Shown piece after piece: positions 1 to 5,789 of a stretch of DNA of 5,789 bases. The stretch spans positions 1 through 5,789 of the forward strand of contig JAFLCF010000246.1 of NCBI GenBank assembly GCA_017303735.1, written 5' to 3'. Source of the stretch: Anaerolineae bacterium (GTDB lineage: Bacteria; Chloroflexota; Anaerolineae; Anaerolineales; Villigracilaceae). Under the pieces are notes generated by a model, which ran no database searches, was not told the origin of the DNA, and saw only the letters and a list, made by a program, of their open reading frames with translations. Numbering within the stretch: the first letter of the stretch is position 1; the number at the start of each line of letters is the position of its first letter. The translations under genes and the position numbers were made by a program.

Positions 1-2504
1 TCATCTTAATCCTGCTGGGCGCAACCGGCATTTCATTTTTTCTGGGTCACGCCACCGAGTCGATCGTCATTGCCGTCATCGTTTTATTTGCAGTGGGTCT
101 TGGCTTCGTGCAGGAATATCGCGCCGAACGCGCCATCGAAGCGCTGCGACAAATGGCAGCGCCAACGGCAACAGTCTTGCGCGACGGCACCGAAGTGAAA
201 GTGCCCGCGCGTGAAGTGGTACCCGGTGATGTGGTGATTCTGCACACAGGTGATCGCATCCCTGCCGATGGGCGCTTGATCGAATCGATCAATTTACAAA
301 TTGAGGAAGCTGCGCTGACAGGTGAATCTGTTCCAGTGGAAAAACACACGGACGCGCTTCCGACTCAAGAGATGCCTGTGGGCGACCGCAAGAACATGGT
401 CTACGCTGGAACCGCCGCCACCTACGGGCGTGGACGGGCGTTGATCGTTGCCACGGGTATGCAAACTGAGTTTGGTAAGATCGCGCAATTATTACAGACC
501 GTTGAAAGCAGCAAGACACCGTTGCAGCAAAATCTTGATAAGGTCGGCTCCGTGTTGGCGCGCGCGGCATTTGTTGTCGTTGCCATCATCGTCGCGCTTG
601 GTCTCCTACGCGGACAGCCATTCATCGAAATGCTCATCTTCGGCATTGCACTCGCGGTTGCCGTTGTGCCAGAAGCCTTGCCCGCTGTCGTCACCATCTC
701 ACTTGCCATCGGCGTGCAGAAGATGGTCAAACGTAATGCGCTCATTCGCCGTCTGCCCGCAGTGGAAACACTCGGCAGTACATCCGTGATCTGCTCCGAT
801 AAAACCGGCACGCTCACCAAAGACGAAATGACCGTCCGCAAATTGTTCGCGGCGAGTCAGGTCTTTGACGTGAGCGGTTCAGGCTATGAACCCGTCGGTC
901 AATTCTCCATCGACGGAAAAACTGTGGAAGCCTCTGCTGAATTAAAGCAAATGCTCACCGCCGCCACCCTCGCTTCGGATGCCACCATTGTCAAAGATGA
1001 AGCCAGCAATGAAAAGAACGATTGGGACATCAAAGGCGATCCCACCGAAGGCGCACTCGTCGTAGCCGCTGCCAAAGCCGGGCTTAAGAAAGATGCGTTG
1101 GATGATACCTATCCACGCACGCAGGAAATTCCATTCACATCCGAATCCAAGCGCATGACCACCCTCCACAAAACTGAGAAGGGCACGGTGGCATATACCA
1201 AAGGCGCGCCGGAAATCATTTTGGAAAATTGCGATTCGGTGCTAACTTCAAGCGGCGTGAAAAAATTAGATGAGGCGACCCGCAAACAAGTACTCGATAC
1301 TGCGCAAAGTTTTGCCAGCCAAGCGTTGCGTGTGCTTGCCATCGCATCCAAACCAGACGCTGTACTTGAATCTGCTCAAACCGGCATGACCTTCCTCGGG
1401 CTGGCAGGCATGATCGACCCTCCGCGCCCTGAAGCCAAAGAAGCGATTGCCATTTGTGAAAGTGCAGGCATTCGCCCTGTGATGATTACGGGCGACCATC
1501 CTGTCACCGCGCAAGCCGTAGCACGTGAACTCGGCTTGCTCAAGACCGGACGTGTGGTTACTGGTGCAGAACTCGACGACATTTCCGACGAAGATTTCAA
1601 ACGCGAAGTGGAAACCATTGACGTGTATGCGCGTGTTTCGCCTGCTCACAAGTTGCGCGTGGTGACGGCACTTCAAGCCAATGAACACATTGTGGCAATG
1701 ACCGGTGACGGCGTGAACGACGCACCCGCCCTCAAAAAAGCGGACATCGGCATTGCGATGGGCATCACCGGCACCGATGTCACCAAAGAAGCCGCCGCCA
1801 TGACCCTGACCGATGACAACTTCGCGTCCATCGTTGCGGCCGTGGAAGAAGGTCGCGGCGTGTTCGGCAACATCAAAAAATATTTGATGTATCTGCTCTC
1901 TTCGAATATCGGTGAGATCGGTCTCATGGCTGGCTCGGCGTTGCTCGGCTTGCCCCTGCCGCTGACCGCTGTGCAAATTCTCTACGTCAACCTCGCCACC
2001 GACGGTTTGCCCGCGCTGGCGCTCTCGGTGGACCCTGCTGAAAAAGATTTGATGAAGCGCAAGCCGCGCAACCAAAAGACGGGCATTTTCACCCGCCCAG
2101 TCGTCGCGTTGATGTTGGCTGGCGGTATCTGGTCTACAGTTATCAATCTCGGTCTGTTCATCTGGGCGATGAATTCCGGGCGCAGTCAGGAAGAAGCTAT
2201 GACGATGACCTTCGTCTCGCTCGTGCTGGCGCAGTTCTTTAAAGCCTACAACTTCCGCTCGGATCGCCATTCCATTTTCAATCGTCCGTTCGAGAACAAG
2301 TGGCTCAACACCGCCATTTTATGGGAAGCCGTGCTGTTGATCTTGATCGTGTACGTCCCCGCTTTGCATGAACCGTTCAACACCTTCAGCCTGCCACTCG
2401 TGGACTGGCTCATCATCGGCGCGCTCTCGTTGACCATCTCGCCCGTGCTTGAACTAGTCAAATGGATGGAACGCAAAGGTTGGTTCGGTGAGTTAGAGTC
2501 GTAG
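1..2504 (+). CDS. P2-type (Ca2+-type) cation-transporting P-type ATPase, 5'-truncated
   Basis: This is an integral membrane pump that couples ATP hydrolysis, through an aspartyl-phosphate, to cation export. The reading frame is open to the window edge (first full codon at 3, 833 residues visible). The GTG at 93 is not the start, because the residues before it are normal M1/M2 sequence. Compared with about 880-920 residues in the family, some 60-85 N-terminal residues are missing. Visible in order: end of M1 and M2 (1-37); actuator TGES (106-109); M3 (about 180-203); M4 with PEALP (223-227, E224); phosphorylation site DKTGT (D266); nucleotide-binding KGAPE (400-404); TGDH (496-499); hinge TGDGVNDAP (567-575); M5 with N635/E638; M6 with N663/T666/D667; M7 (about 700-725); M8 with Q744; M9 (767-787); M10 (802-821). 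The M4-M6 ligands match SERCA E309, N768, E771, N796, T799 and D800. SERCA E908 in M8 is Gln here. Ca2+ is most likely; Na+ or another cation is possible. The gene converges on the 2592-4217 gene. Confidence 0.95.
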   Translation, partial: ILILLGATGISFFLGHATESIVIAVIVLFAVGLGFVQEYRAERAIEALRQMAAPTATVLRDGTEVKVPAREVVPGDVVILHTGDRIPADGRLIESINLQIEEAALTGESVPVEKHTDALPTQEMPVGDRKNMVYAGTAATYGRGRALIVATGMQTEFGKIAQLLQTVESSKTPLQQNLDKVGSVLARAAFVVVAIIVALGLLRGQPFIEMLIFGIALAVAVVPEALPAVVTISLAIGVQKMVKRNALIRRLPAVETLGSTSVICSDKTGTLTKDEMTVRKLFAASQVFDVSGSGYEPVGQFSIDGKTVEASAELKQMLTAATLASDATIVKDEASNEKNDWDIKGDPTEGALVVAAAKAGLKKDALDDTYPRTQEIPFTSESKRMTTLHKTEKGTVAYTKGAPEIILENCDSVLTSSGVKKLDEATRKQVLDTAQSFASQALRVLAIASKPDAVLESAQTGMTFLGLAGMIDPPRPEAKEAIAICESAGIRPVMITGDHPVTAQAVARELGLLKTGRVVTGAELDDISDEDFKREVETIDVYARVSPAHKLRVVTALQANEHIVAMTGDGVNDAPALKKADIGIAMGITGTDVTKEAAAMTLTDDNFASIVAAVEEGRGVFGNIKKYLMYLLSSNIGEIGLMAGSALLGLPLPLTAVQILYVNLATDGLPALALSVDPAEKDLMKRKPRNQKTGIFTRPVVALMLAGGIWSTVINLGLFIWAMNSGRSQEEAMTMTFVSLVLAQFFKAYNFRSDRHSIFNRPFENKWLNTAILWEAVLLILIVYVPALHEPFNTFSLPLVDWLIIGALSLTISPVLELVKWMERKGWFGELES

Positions 2505-2588
2505 AAAAAAAGCTATCAGTTGAAAGAAACAATCAGCGGTCAGCAATCAGCCCAAAAGCTGAAAGCTGACCGCTGATTGCTAATAGCT
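2505..2588 (-). terminator. Hairpin terminator of the GGT-family gene in the convergent gap
   Basis: A perfect 15-bp inverted repeat (2530-2544 with 2565-2579) lies just past the stop codon of the minus-strand gene. It has a further inner stem (2547-2551 with 2558-2562) and an outer 6-bp stem (2511-2516 with 2583-2588). Read on the minus strand, the main stem is followed directly by TTTCTTT (complement of 2523-2529). The outer stem is followed by a T run (complement of the A run 2505-2511). That fits a rho-independent terminator for the minus-strand gene. On the plus strand no T tract follows the stem, so ATPase transcripts may stop here less efficiently. Confidence 0.65.
2531..2585. repeat. 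Heptad-periodic palindromic repeat, GCTGANN type
   Basis: Three 7-bp units ending in TCAGC stand back to back: AATCAGC, GGTCAGC and AATCAGC at 2531, 2538 and 2545. After a six-base spacer (2552-2557) come four units beginning GCT at exactly 7-bp steps: GCTGAAA, GCTGACC, GCTGATT and GCTAATA at 2558, 2565, 2572 and 2579. The two halves are reverse complements in type, so the array folds on itself. It has no coding content. This looks like a dispersed intergenic repeat family, but other copies cannot be seen in this window. Confidence 0.6.
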
Positions 2589-2591
2589 GCT

Positions 2592-4217
2592 CTACAATGA
2601 ACCCGCATATCCATCTGCCCGCGGATCACTGCCTCCGCATAGCACACCCGCTTCATCACGCAGGATCACCTGCCCTCTGCCGAAGACCGCCCGCTCGTAC
2701 CCGCTGACATCATTCAATGAATGCCCCATTTCGCGCAGGGCGTTCACAGTGGCAGTCGGCATACCTTCTTCGATATCCACTCTGCCACCTTTGGAATCTG
2801 CATCCAAACAGAAGCGCGGCAGATCCAGCGCAGACTGTGGATCAAGCCCGCCATCTTTCAACGCCGATAAAACTTGAACGTGTCCCTGTGGCTGCATGAA
2901 GCCGCCCATCACGCCGTATGAAGCGTACAACGAATTATCCGACACACGAGTCACCATTGCAGGGATGATGGTGTGGTACGGACGTTTACCCGGCGCAAGC
3001 GCATTGGGATGATTCGGGTCGAGGCTGAAGTTATGTCCGCGGTTTTGCAGGGTGAAGCCCCAGCCCTTCGGCACAATGCCCGTGCCAAAGCCCATGTAAT
3101 TGCTGTTGATGAACGAACAGGCATTGCCCATGCCATCCACCACGCTCAAATAGACCGTGCCCGAAGCATTCACCGGCGAGCCGCGACGCGGGTCAACGGT
3201 GGCGCGTTTCAGGTCGATCAACTTGCGGCGCTCGCTCGCATATTCTTTCGAGAGCAATTCCTGCATCGGGATCTTCGAGAACGCGGGGTCGCTCACATAC
3301 CACTTCGCGTCGGCAAACGCGAGGCGCATGGCTTCGATCATCAGGTGCATTTTTTCGGTCGAGAGCAAATCCATTGAAGCCAGATCAAAGCCTTCGAGGA
3401 TGTTCAACGCGATCAGCGCCGTAATGCCCTGTCCATTCGGTGGACATTCATACACGCGCAGTCCGCGATAATCTACCGAAAGCGGAGTCTCCCAAGTGGA
3501 TACATGTGATGCGAGGTCTTCAGCGGATAAACATCCGCCCGCCTCTTTAATTACGGCGACGATTGATTCTGCAACCGAGCCTTGGTAAAAGCCGAGAGCA
3601 CCCCGCTCCGCGACGAGTTTGAACGTTTTTGCCAGACCTTTGTTTTGGAAAATTTCACCTGTCCTCGGCGCACGCCCGTCGATGGTCAACTCATGCCCAT
3701 TCAACGCGGACTTCAATTGCCTGTCCGCGCCACGCCCCCAAAAGTGAGCCGTAATTGGCGCGACGGGAAAGCCTTCATCCGCGAGTCGAATCGCAGGCGC
3801 GAGGATTTCCGTCAACGAGAGCGAGCCGTGTTTTGAAATCAAGTCACACCAACCCGCACACGCCCCAGGGACAGTCACCGTATGCGGATGATAGAACGGC
3901 AAACTGTCAGCGAGGAGTACCTCACGCTTTAGCCGATCAAGCGTCAGCGCAGAAGGAGCGCGCCCCGATCCGTTCAGGGCGGTCACCTGTTGAGTCTGCG
4001 CGTCGTAATACAGCGCGAACATATCCCCGCCAATGCCCGTGGAGGTTGGCTCGGTGACATTCAGCGCGGCGGCGGCAGCCACAGCCGCATCGGCAGCATT
4101 GCCACCCTTCGAAAGCGCTTCAAGCCCCGCAGCAGTAGCCAACGGCTGCGAGGTGGCGACAATTCCACGGCGGGAGTACACGGGCGAACGACGAGAGTTG
4201 AATGTGGTGTGGGTCAT
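2592..4217 (-). CDS. Gamma-glutamyltransferase-family Ntn-hydrolase (YwrD/acylase-like)
   Basis: This 541-residue protein belongs to the self-cleaving gamma-glutamyltransferase family, whose members hydrolyse or transfer gamma-glutamyl or related acyl groups. Family marks: GGNAADAAVA (38-47), EPTSTGIGGD (56-65), R86 in NGSGRAP (like E. coli R114), catalytic GTVYLSVVD with T354 as the likely new N-terminus after autocleavage, FGTGIVP (377-383), KRPYHT (411-416), oxyanion-hole G438-G439 and the C-terminal GGSDPRADG. Cleavage would give chains of 353 and 188 residues. From T354 to N396 it aligns without gaps to E. coli GGT T391-D433 as I recall it. There N411, D433, S462 and S463 correspond here to Y374, N396, H415 and T416. 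Glutathione is therefore a doubtful substrate; a YwrD- or cephalosporin-acylase-like role is as likely. No signal peptide is seen, so it is probably cytoplasmic. The start chosen is the ATG preceded by GAGGAA. An upstream in-frame extension to 4427 would run through the divergent promoter and repeat and is rejected. Confidence 0.93.
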   Translation of the reverse strand: MTHTTFNSRRSPVYSRRGIVATSQPLATAAGLEALSKGGNAADAAVAAAAALNVTEPTSTGIGGDMFALYYDAQTQQVTALNGSGRAPSALTLDRLKREVLLADSLPFYHPHTVTVPGACAGWCDLISKHGSLSLTEILAPAIRLADEGFPVAPITAHFWGRGADRQLKSALNGHELTIDGRAPRTGEIFQNKGLAKTFKLVAERGALGFYQGSVAESIVAVIKEAGGCLSAEDLASHVSTWETPLSVDYRGLRVYECPPNGQGITALIALNILEGFDLASMDLLSTEKMHLMIEAMRLAFADAKWYVSDPAFSKIPMQELLSKEYASERRKLIDLKRATVDPRRGSPVNASGTVYLSVVDGMGNACSFINSNYMGFGTGIVPKGWGFTLQNRGHNFSLDPNHPNALAPGKRPYHTIIPAMVTRVSDNSLYASYGVMGGFMQPQGHVQVLSALKDGGLDPQSALDLPRFCLDADSKGGRVDIEEGMPTATVNALREMGHSLNDVSGYERAVFGRGQVILRDEAGVLCGGSDPRADGYAGSL

Positions 4218-4220
4218 GGG

Positions 4221-4234
4221 TTCCTCTTCGAGGA
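4221..4234 (-). promoter_or_regulatory. Ribosome binding site within a small hairpin, GGT-family gene
   Basis: On the minus strand GAGGAA (4221-4226) ends three bases before the ATG; its GAGG core is five bases away. It decides the start at 4217. The same bases form the 3' side of a 5-bp stem, TCCTC-GAA-GAGGA (4222-4234), so the Shine-Dalgarno sequence could be partly masked in the mRNA. Whether this matters in vivo is unknown. Confidence 0.6.
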
Positions 4235-4286
4235 GACGATTGACCATAGACGGTGGACCACGGTCAATCGTCCATTGTCTATGGTC
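4235..4286. repeat. Heptad-periodic palindromic repeat, GACNNNN/GTCNNNN type
   Basis: Four consecutive 7-bp units begin with GAC (GACGATT, GACCATA, GACGGTG, GACCACG at 4235, 4242, 4249, 4256). Three follow that begin with GTC (GTCAATC, GTCCATT, GTCTATG at 4263, 4270, 4277), then a last GTC at 4284. Two overlapping stems are possible. One is perfect over 11 bp (4235-4245 with 4262-4272). The other runs 4242-4258 with 4270-4286 and has two G-T wobbles. They share bases and cannot form together. The element sits between two divergent genes and directly abuts the hairpin at the GGT-family ribosome binding site. Confidence 0.6.
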
Positions 4287-4301
4287 TGATGGAAGTATAA
4301 T
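4275..4301 (+). promoter_or_regulatory. Sigma70-type promoter of the lipoprotein gene
   Basis: A perfect TATAAT lies at 4296-4301, nineteen bases before the ATG at 4321. The best -35 candidate is TTGTCT at 4275-4280 (4 of 6 consensus matches) with a short 15-bp spacer, so the -35 assignment is weak. It falls inside the right arm of the heptad palindrome. Transcription would start near 4308 and give a very short leader. Confidence 0.5.
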
Positions 4302-4310
4302 CCCATCACT

Positions 4311-4317
4311 GAGGTGG
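4311..4317 (+). promoter_or_regulatory. Ribosome binding site of the lipoprotein gene
   Basis: GAGGTGG ends three bases before the ATG at 4321; the GAGG core is six bases away. It selects this ATG over the in-frame upstream extension and over the ATG-less, out-of-frame GTG start at 4314. Confidence 0.7.
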
Positions 4318-4320
4318 ACG

Positions 4321-5709
4321 ATGAAAAAACTTTTCTCCCTTTTCTTTGCAATCAGCCTAACCCTCTCCGCTTGCGGGACAGTATCCACACAGCCCGCGTC
4401 TCCCGCACAAACAGGGACACCAACCATAACACCGACAACGACTCAAACACCCACAGCTACCATCACACCCCTACCCACCATCCCAACCTTCACCCCGACT
4501 TTCGATGTCTCAACCATTGTCACGGTCACACCGGCGGAGAAGGCAGAGTGCCCGAAGGAAGATCCTTCCGTTGTAGCAGAGTTTGCAACTCCCCATAGCT
4601 CTGGCGTTTATGATATTTTGGATTACTTAAGGTCTGGGGGAATTTCAGATCAACTTGAAAAAAATCCTCAATTTACAATCATGGAATTGACGGGGGATGA
4701 TGAAAGCGAAGTAGGTGTCTATGGGATATGGCGATACGATATTCTTGGTTGTAATAATGGAAAATATGAGGACTTGCTTGAATTCGAACCTAATGGTGTT
4801 TTTACAATTCAGCTAAAAGATATTCTTGACTTAAATAAGAACGGGCTTCCCGAACTATTTTTTTACAACTTCGATCACTATGGGTCTGCTGAAGTCTATA
4901 TTTTTGAATGGGACGGAAATACTTTTCGCTCGTTAATCGATCTTGGACTAGATGCTTCATCTGGTACTGTAATTGATTCAGCCTTTACTACTACCAACTA
5001 CAAAATAAGAGATACGAACGGAGACGGGACTAGGGAAATTATTTTGGAACACGATCTGAAAACATTGAAAGAAGCTTCAGGTCTTACACTATGGCTCTGG
5101 ATTCCTTTTCGCAAAGAGACTACTACTTTAGGCTGGAACGGTAAAAATTATGTCAATCTGAAACCAGGGAATTTTGAATCTCCAGAATATCGATTTCAAG
5201 CAATTCAGGACGGTGATCGTCAAATATCTTATGGAAACTACACGAGTGCCTTATCCTTTTATCAAGAGGCGGTCAATAACAATGATCTTGAATGGTGGTC
5301 GCCTGAACGAAATGATTATGAAATCTTTGTCTTTAATTCTCGATTTGATACAAACCCGGTGCTTCCCCCAACTCCTATTCCTGACCTCACCGAATACCCC
5401 CATCTCGCCGCCTACGCCTATTACCGTATCATGCTCCTCCACCTTGTACAGGGACAGGAATCAGAAGCCGCATCCACATACCAAACTTTGCAAGATACTT
5501 TTGGCACAGATCAATACGCCACTCCCTACGTGGAGATGGCAACTACTTTTTGGGAAGCGTATCAGTCCACGCATAAGATGTACGATAGCTGCGCGGCGGC
5601 GATCCAATACGCGGTGGAACACCCGGAGATTCTGATTCCGCTCGGCAGTGATTACCACGGGGCGCAGAGTCACATCTACGTGCCCGCGGATGTGTGTCCG
5701 TTCAGGTAA
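4321..5709 (+). CDS. Secreted lipoprotein with DxNxDG calcium-type loops and TPR-like C-terminus
   Basis: This 462-residue protein is of unrecognised function. It opens with a type II signal peptide: K2-K3, a hydrophobic stretch, and lipobox LSAC with C18 as the lipidated residue, so it should be anchored outside the cytoplasmic membrane. Residues 31-61 are a Thr/Pro-rich linker (TPT-type repeats). The middle domain has three motifs like those of FG-GAP/VCBS-type repeats: ELTGDDESE (122-130, degenerate), DLNKNGLPE (170-178) and DTNGDGTRE (231-239, D231/N233/D235 as likely calcium ligands). The C-terminal part is helical and TPR-like at about 292-320 (FQAIQDGDRQISYGNYTSAL) and 362-393. Cysteines at 77, 144, 424 and 459 could form disulfides. 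The start follows from the lipobox and ribosome binding site; an upstream in-frame extension to 4033 overlaps the divergent gene and is rejected. The middle of the gene is much poorer in GC than its ends. A binding or cell-surface sensing role is plausible but unproven. Confidence 0.88.
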   Translation: MKKLFSLFFAISLTLSACGTVSTQPASPAQTGTPTITPTTTQTPTATITPLPTIPTFTPTFDVSTIVTVTPAEKAECPKEDPSVVAEFATPHSSGVYDILDYLRSGGISDQLEKNPQFTIMELTGDDESEVGVYGIWRYDILGCNNGKYEDLLEFEPNGVFTIQLKDILDLNKNGLPELFFYNFDHYGSAEVYIFEWDGNTFRSLIDLGLDASSGTVIDSAFTTTNYKIRDTNGDGTREIILEHDLKTLKEASGLTLWLWIPFRKETTTLGWNGKNYVNLKPGNFESPEYRFQAIQDGDRQISYGNYTSALSFYQEAVNNNDLEWWSPERNDYEIFVFNSRFDTNPVLPPTPIPDLTEYPHLAAYAYYRIMLLHLVQGQESEAASTYQTLQDTFGTDQYATPYVEMATTFWEAYQSTHKMYDSCAAAIQYAVEHPEILIPLGSDYHGAQSHIYVPADVCPFR

Positions 5710-5715
5710 TAACTC

Positions 5716-5751
5716 AGGTGACAGTCAGCTTAAAGCTGACTGTCACCTTTT
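5716..5751 (+). terminator. Rho-independent terminator after the lipoprotein gene
   Basis: A perfect 15-bp inverted repeat (5716-5730 with 5734-5748) has a three-base loop (TAA) and ends in a run of four T (5748-5751), seven bases after the stop codon. The T run is short, but position and stem make a terminator the best reading. It also contains the NNTCAGC...GCTGANN core seen in the repeat at 2531-2585. Confidence 0.75.
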
Positions 5752-5760
5752 GTAACTTGA

Positions 5761-5788
5761 TATAATCACGCTACTTCAACACGGAGGG
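5761..5788 (+). promoter_or_regulatory. -10 box and ribosome binding site of a gene starting beyond the window
   Basis: TATAAT at 5761-5766 stands just after the terminator. GGAGGG at 5783-5788 is a strong Shine-Dalgarno sequence, and a start codon would be expected within the next ten or so bases, outside the window. No convincing -35 box is visible at 16-18 bp; that region is occupied by the terminator stem. Confidence 0.5.
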
Positions 5789-5789
5789 C

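Noticed and set aside
93..95. GTG as the start of the ATPase
   Set aside because: The frame stays open upstream and encodes normal M1/M2 sequence, so the gene is cut by the window edge, not started here.
1266..2270. A 334-codon open frame on the minus strand
   Set aside because: It is fully antisense to the conserved ATPase core. Its translation is low-complexity in type (His/Arg/Gly-rich) with no recognisable domain; long antisense frames are common opposite GC-rich genes.
2531..2585. CRISPR array
   Set aside because: The units are only 7 bp, have no spacers and are palindromically arranged; no cas genes are present.
4033..4320. An N-terminal extension of the lipoprotein frame
   Set aside because: It overlaps the GGT-family gene antisense and would bury the lipoprotein signal peptide internally. 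The ATG at 4321 has a Shine-Dalgarno sequence and a canonical signal.
4218..4427. A 70-residue N-terminal extension of the GGT-family gene
   Set aside because: It would read through the divergent promoter, the heptad palindrome and the start of the lipoprotein gene. The ATG at 4217 has a ribosome binding site and starts at the usual family position.
5174..5635. A 153-codon frame within the lipoprotein gene
   Set aside because: It is an out-of-frame shadow with no ribosome binding site or recognisable domain.
1..5789. Possible three-gene functional system
   Set aside because: Gene orientations are convergent then divergent, each with its own signals, and the three families share no known pathway. 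Adjacency alone is not evidence.

Overview
The window holds three protein-coding genes and three short intergenic stretches. It looks like a bacterial chromosome of moderate-to-high GC (hand counts of about 60% in the first and last genes). The best hint of lineage is the lipoprotein at the right, whose lipobox is followed by a TPT/TPTxTPT linker. From general knowledge such linkers are common in Chloroflexota (Anaerolineae-like genomes), so that is my guess. No rRNA or other marker confirms it.

Left (1-2504, +): most of a P2-type cation-pumping P-type ATPase, cut by the window edge so that the N-terminus and start of M1 are missing. All catalytic motifs are intact. Centre (2592-4217, -): a complete, leaderless Ntn-hydrolase of the gamma-glutamyltransferase family. 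It keeps the catalytic Thr and oxyanion glycines but differs from E. coli GGT at the positions that grip the gamma-glutamyl group. It therefore resembles YwrD/cephalosporin-acylase-type relatives more than a glutathione GGT. Right (4321-5709, +): a secreted lipoprotein of unnamed function with DxNxDG-like calcium-type loops and a TPR-like C-terminus.

The ATPase and the GGT-family gene converge on an 87-bp gap. The GGT-family gene and the lipoprotein gene diverge from a 103-bp gap. Both gaps are filled largely by palindromes built from 7-bp units: GCTGANN/NNTCAGC in the first, GACNNNN/GTCNNNN in the second. A third hairpin, after the lipoprotein gene, is a terminator-like structure sharing a 9-bp core with the first. 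A -10 box and a Shine-Dalgarno sequence at the right edge show that another + strand gene begins just outside.

The three genes have no evident common pathway and are not one operon. I see no phage, transposase, CRISPR, toxin-antitoxin or defence genes and cannot honestly claim a new multi-gene system. The most interesting material is the heptad-periodic palindromes, the altered active site of the GGT-family enzyme, and the sharp base-composition shift inside the lipoprotein gene.
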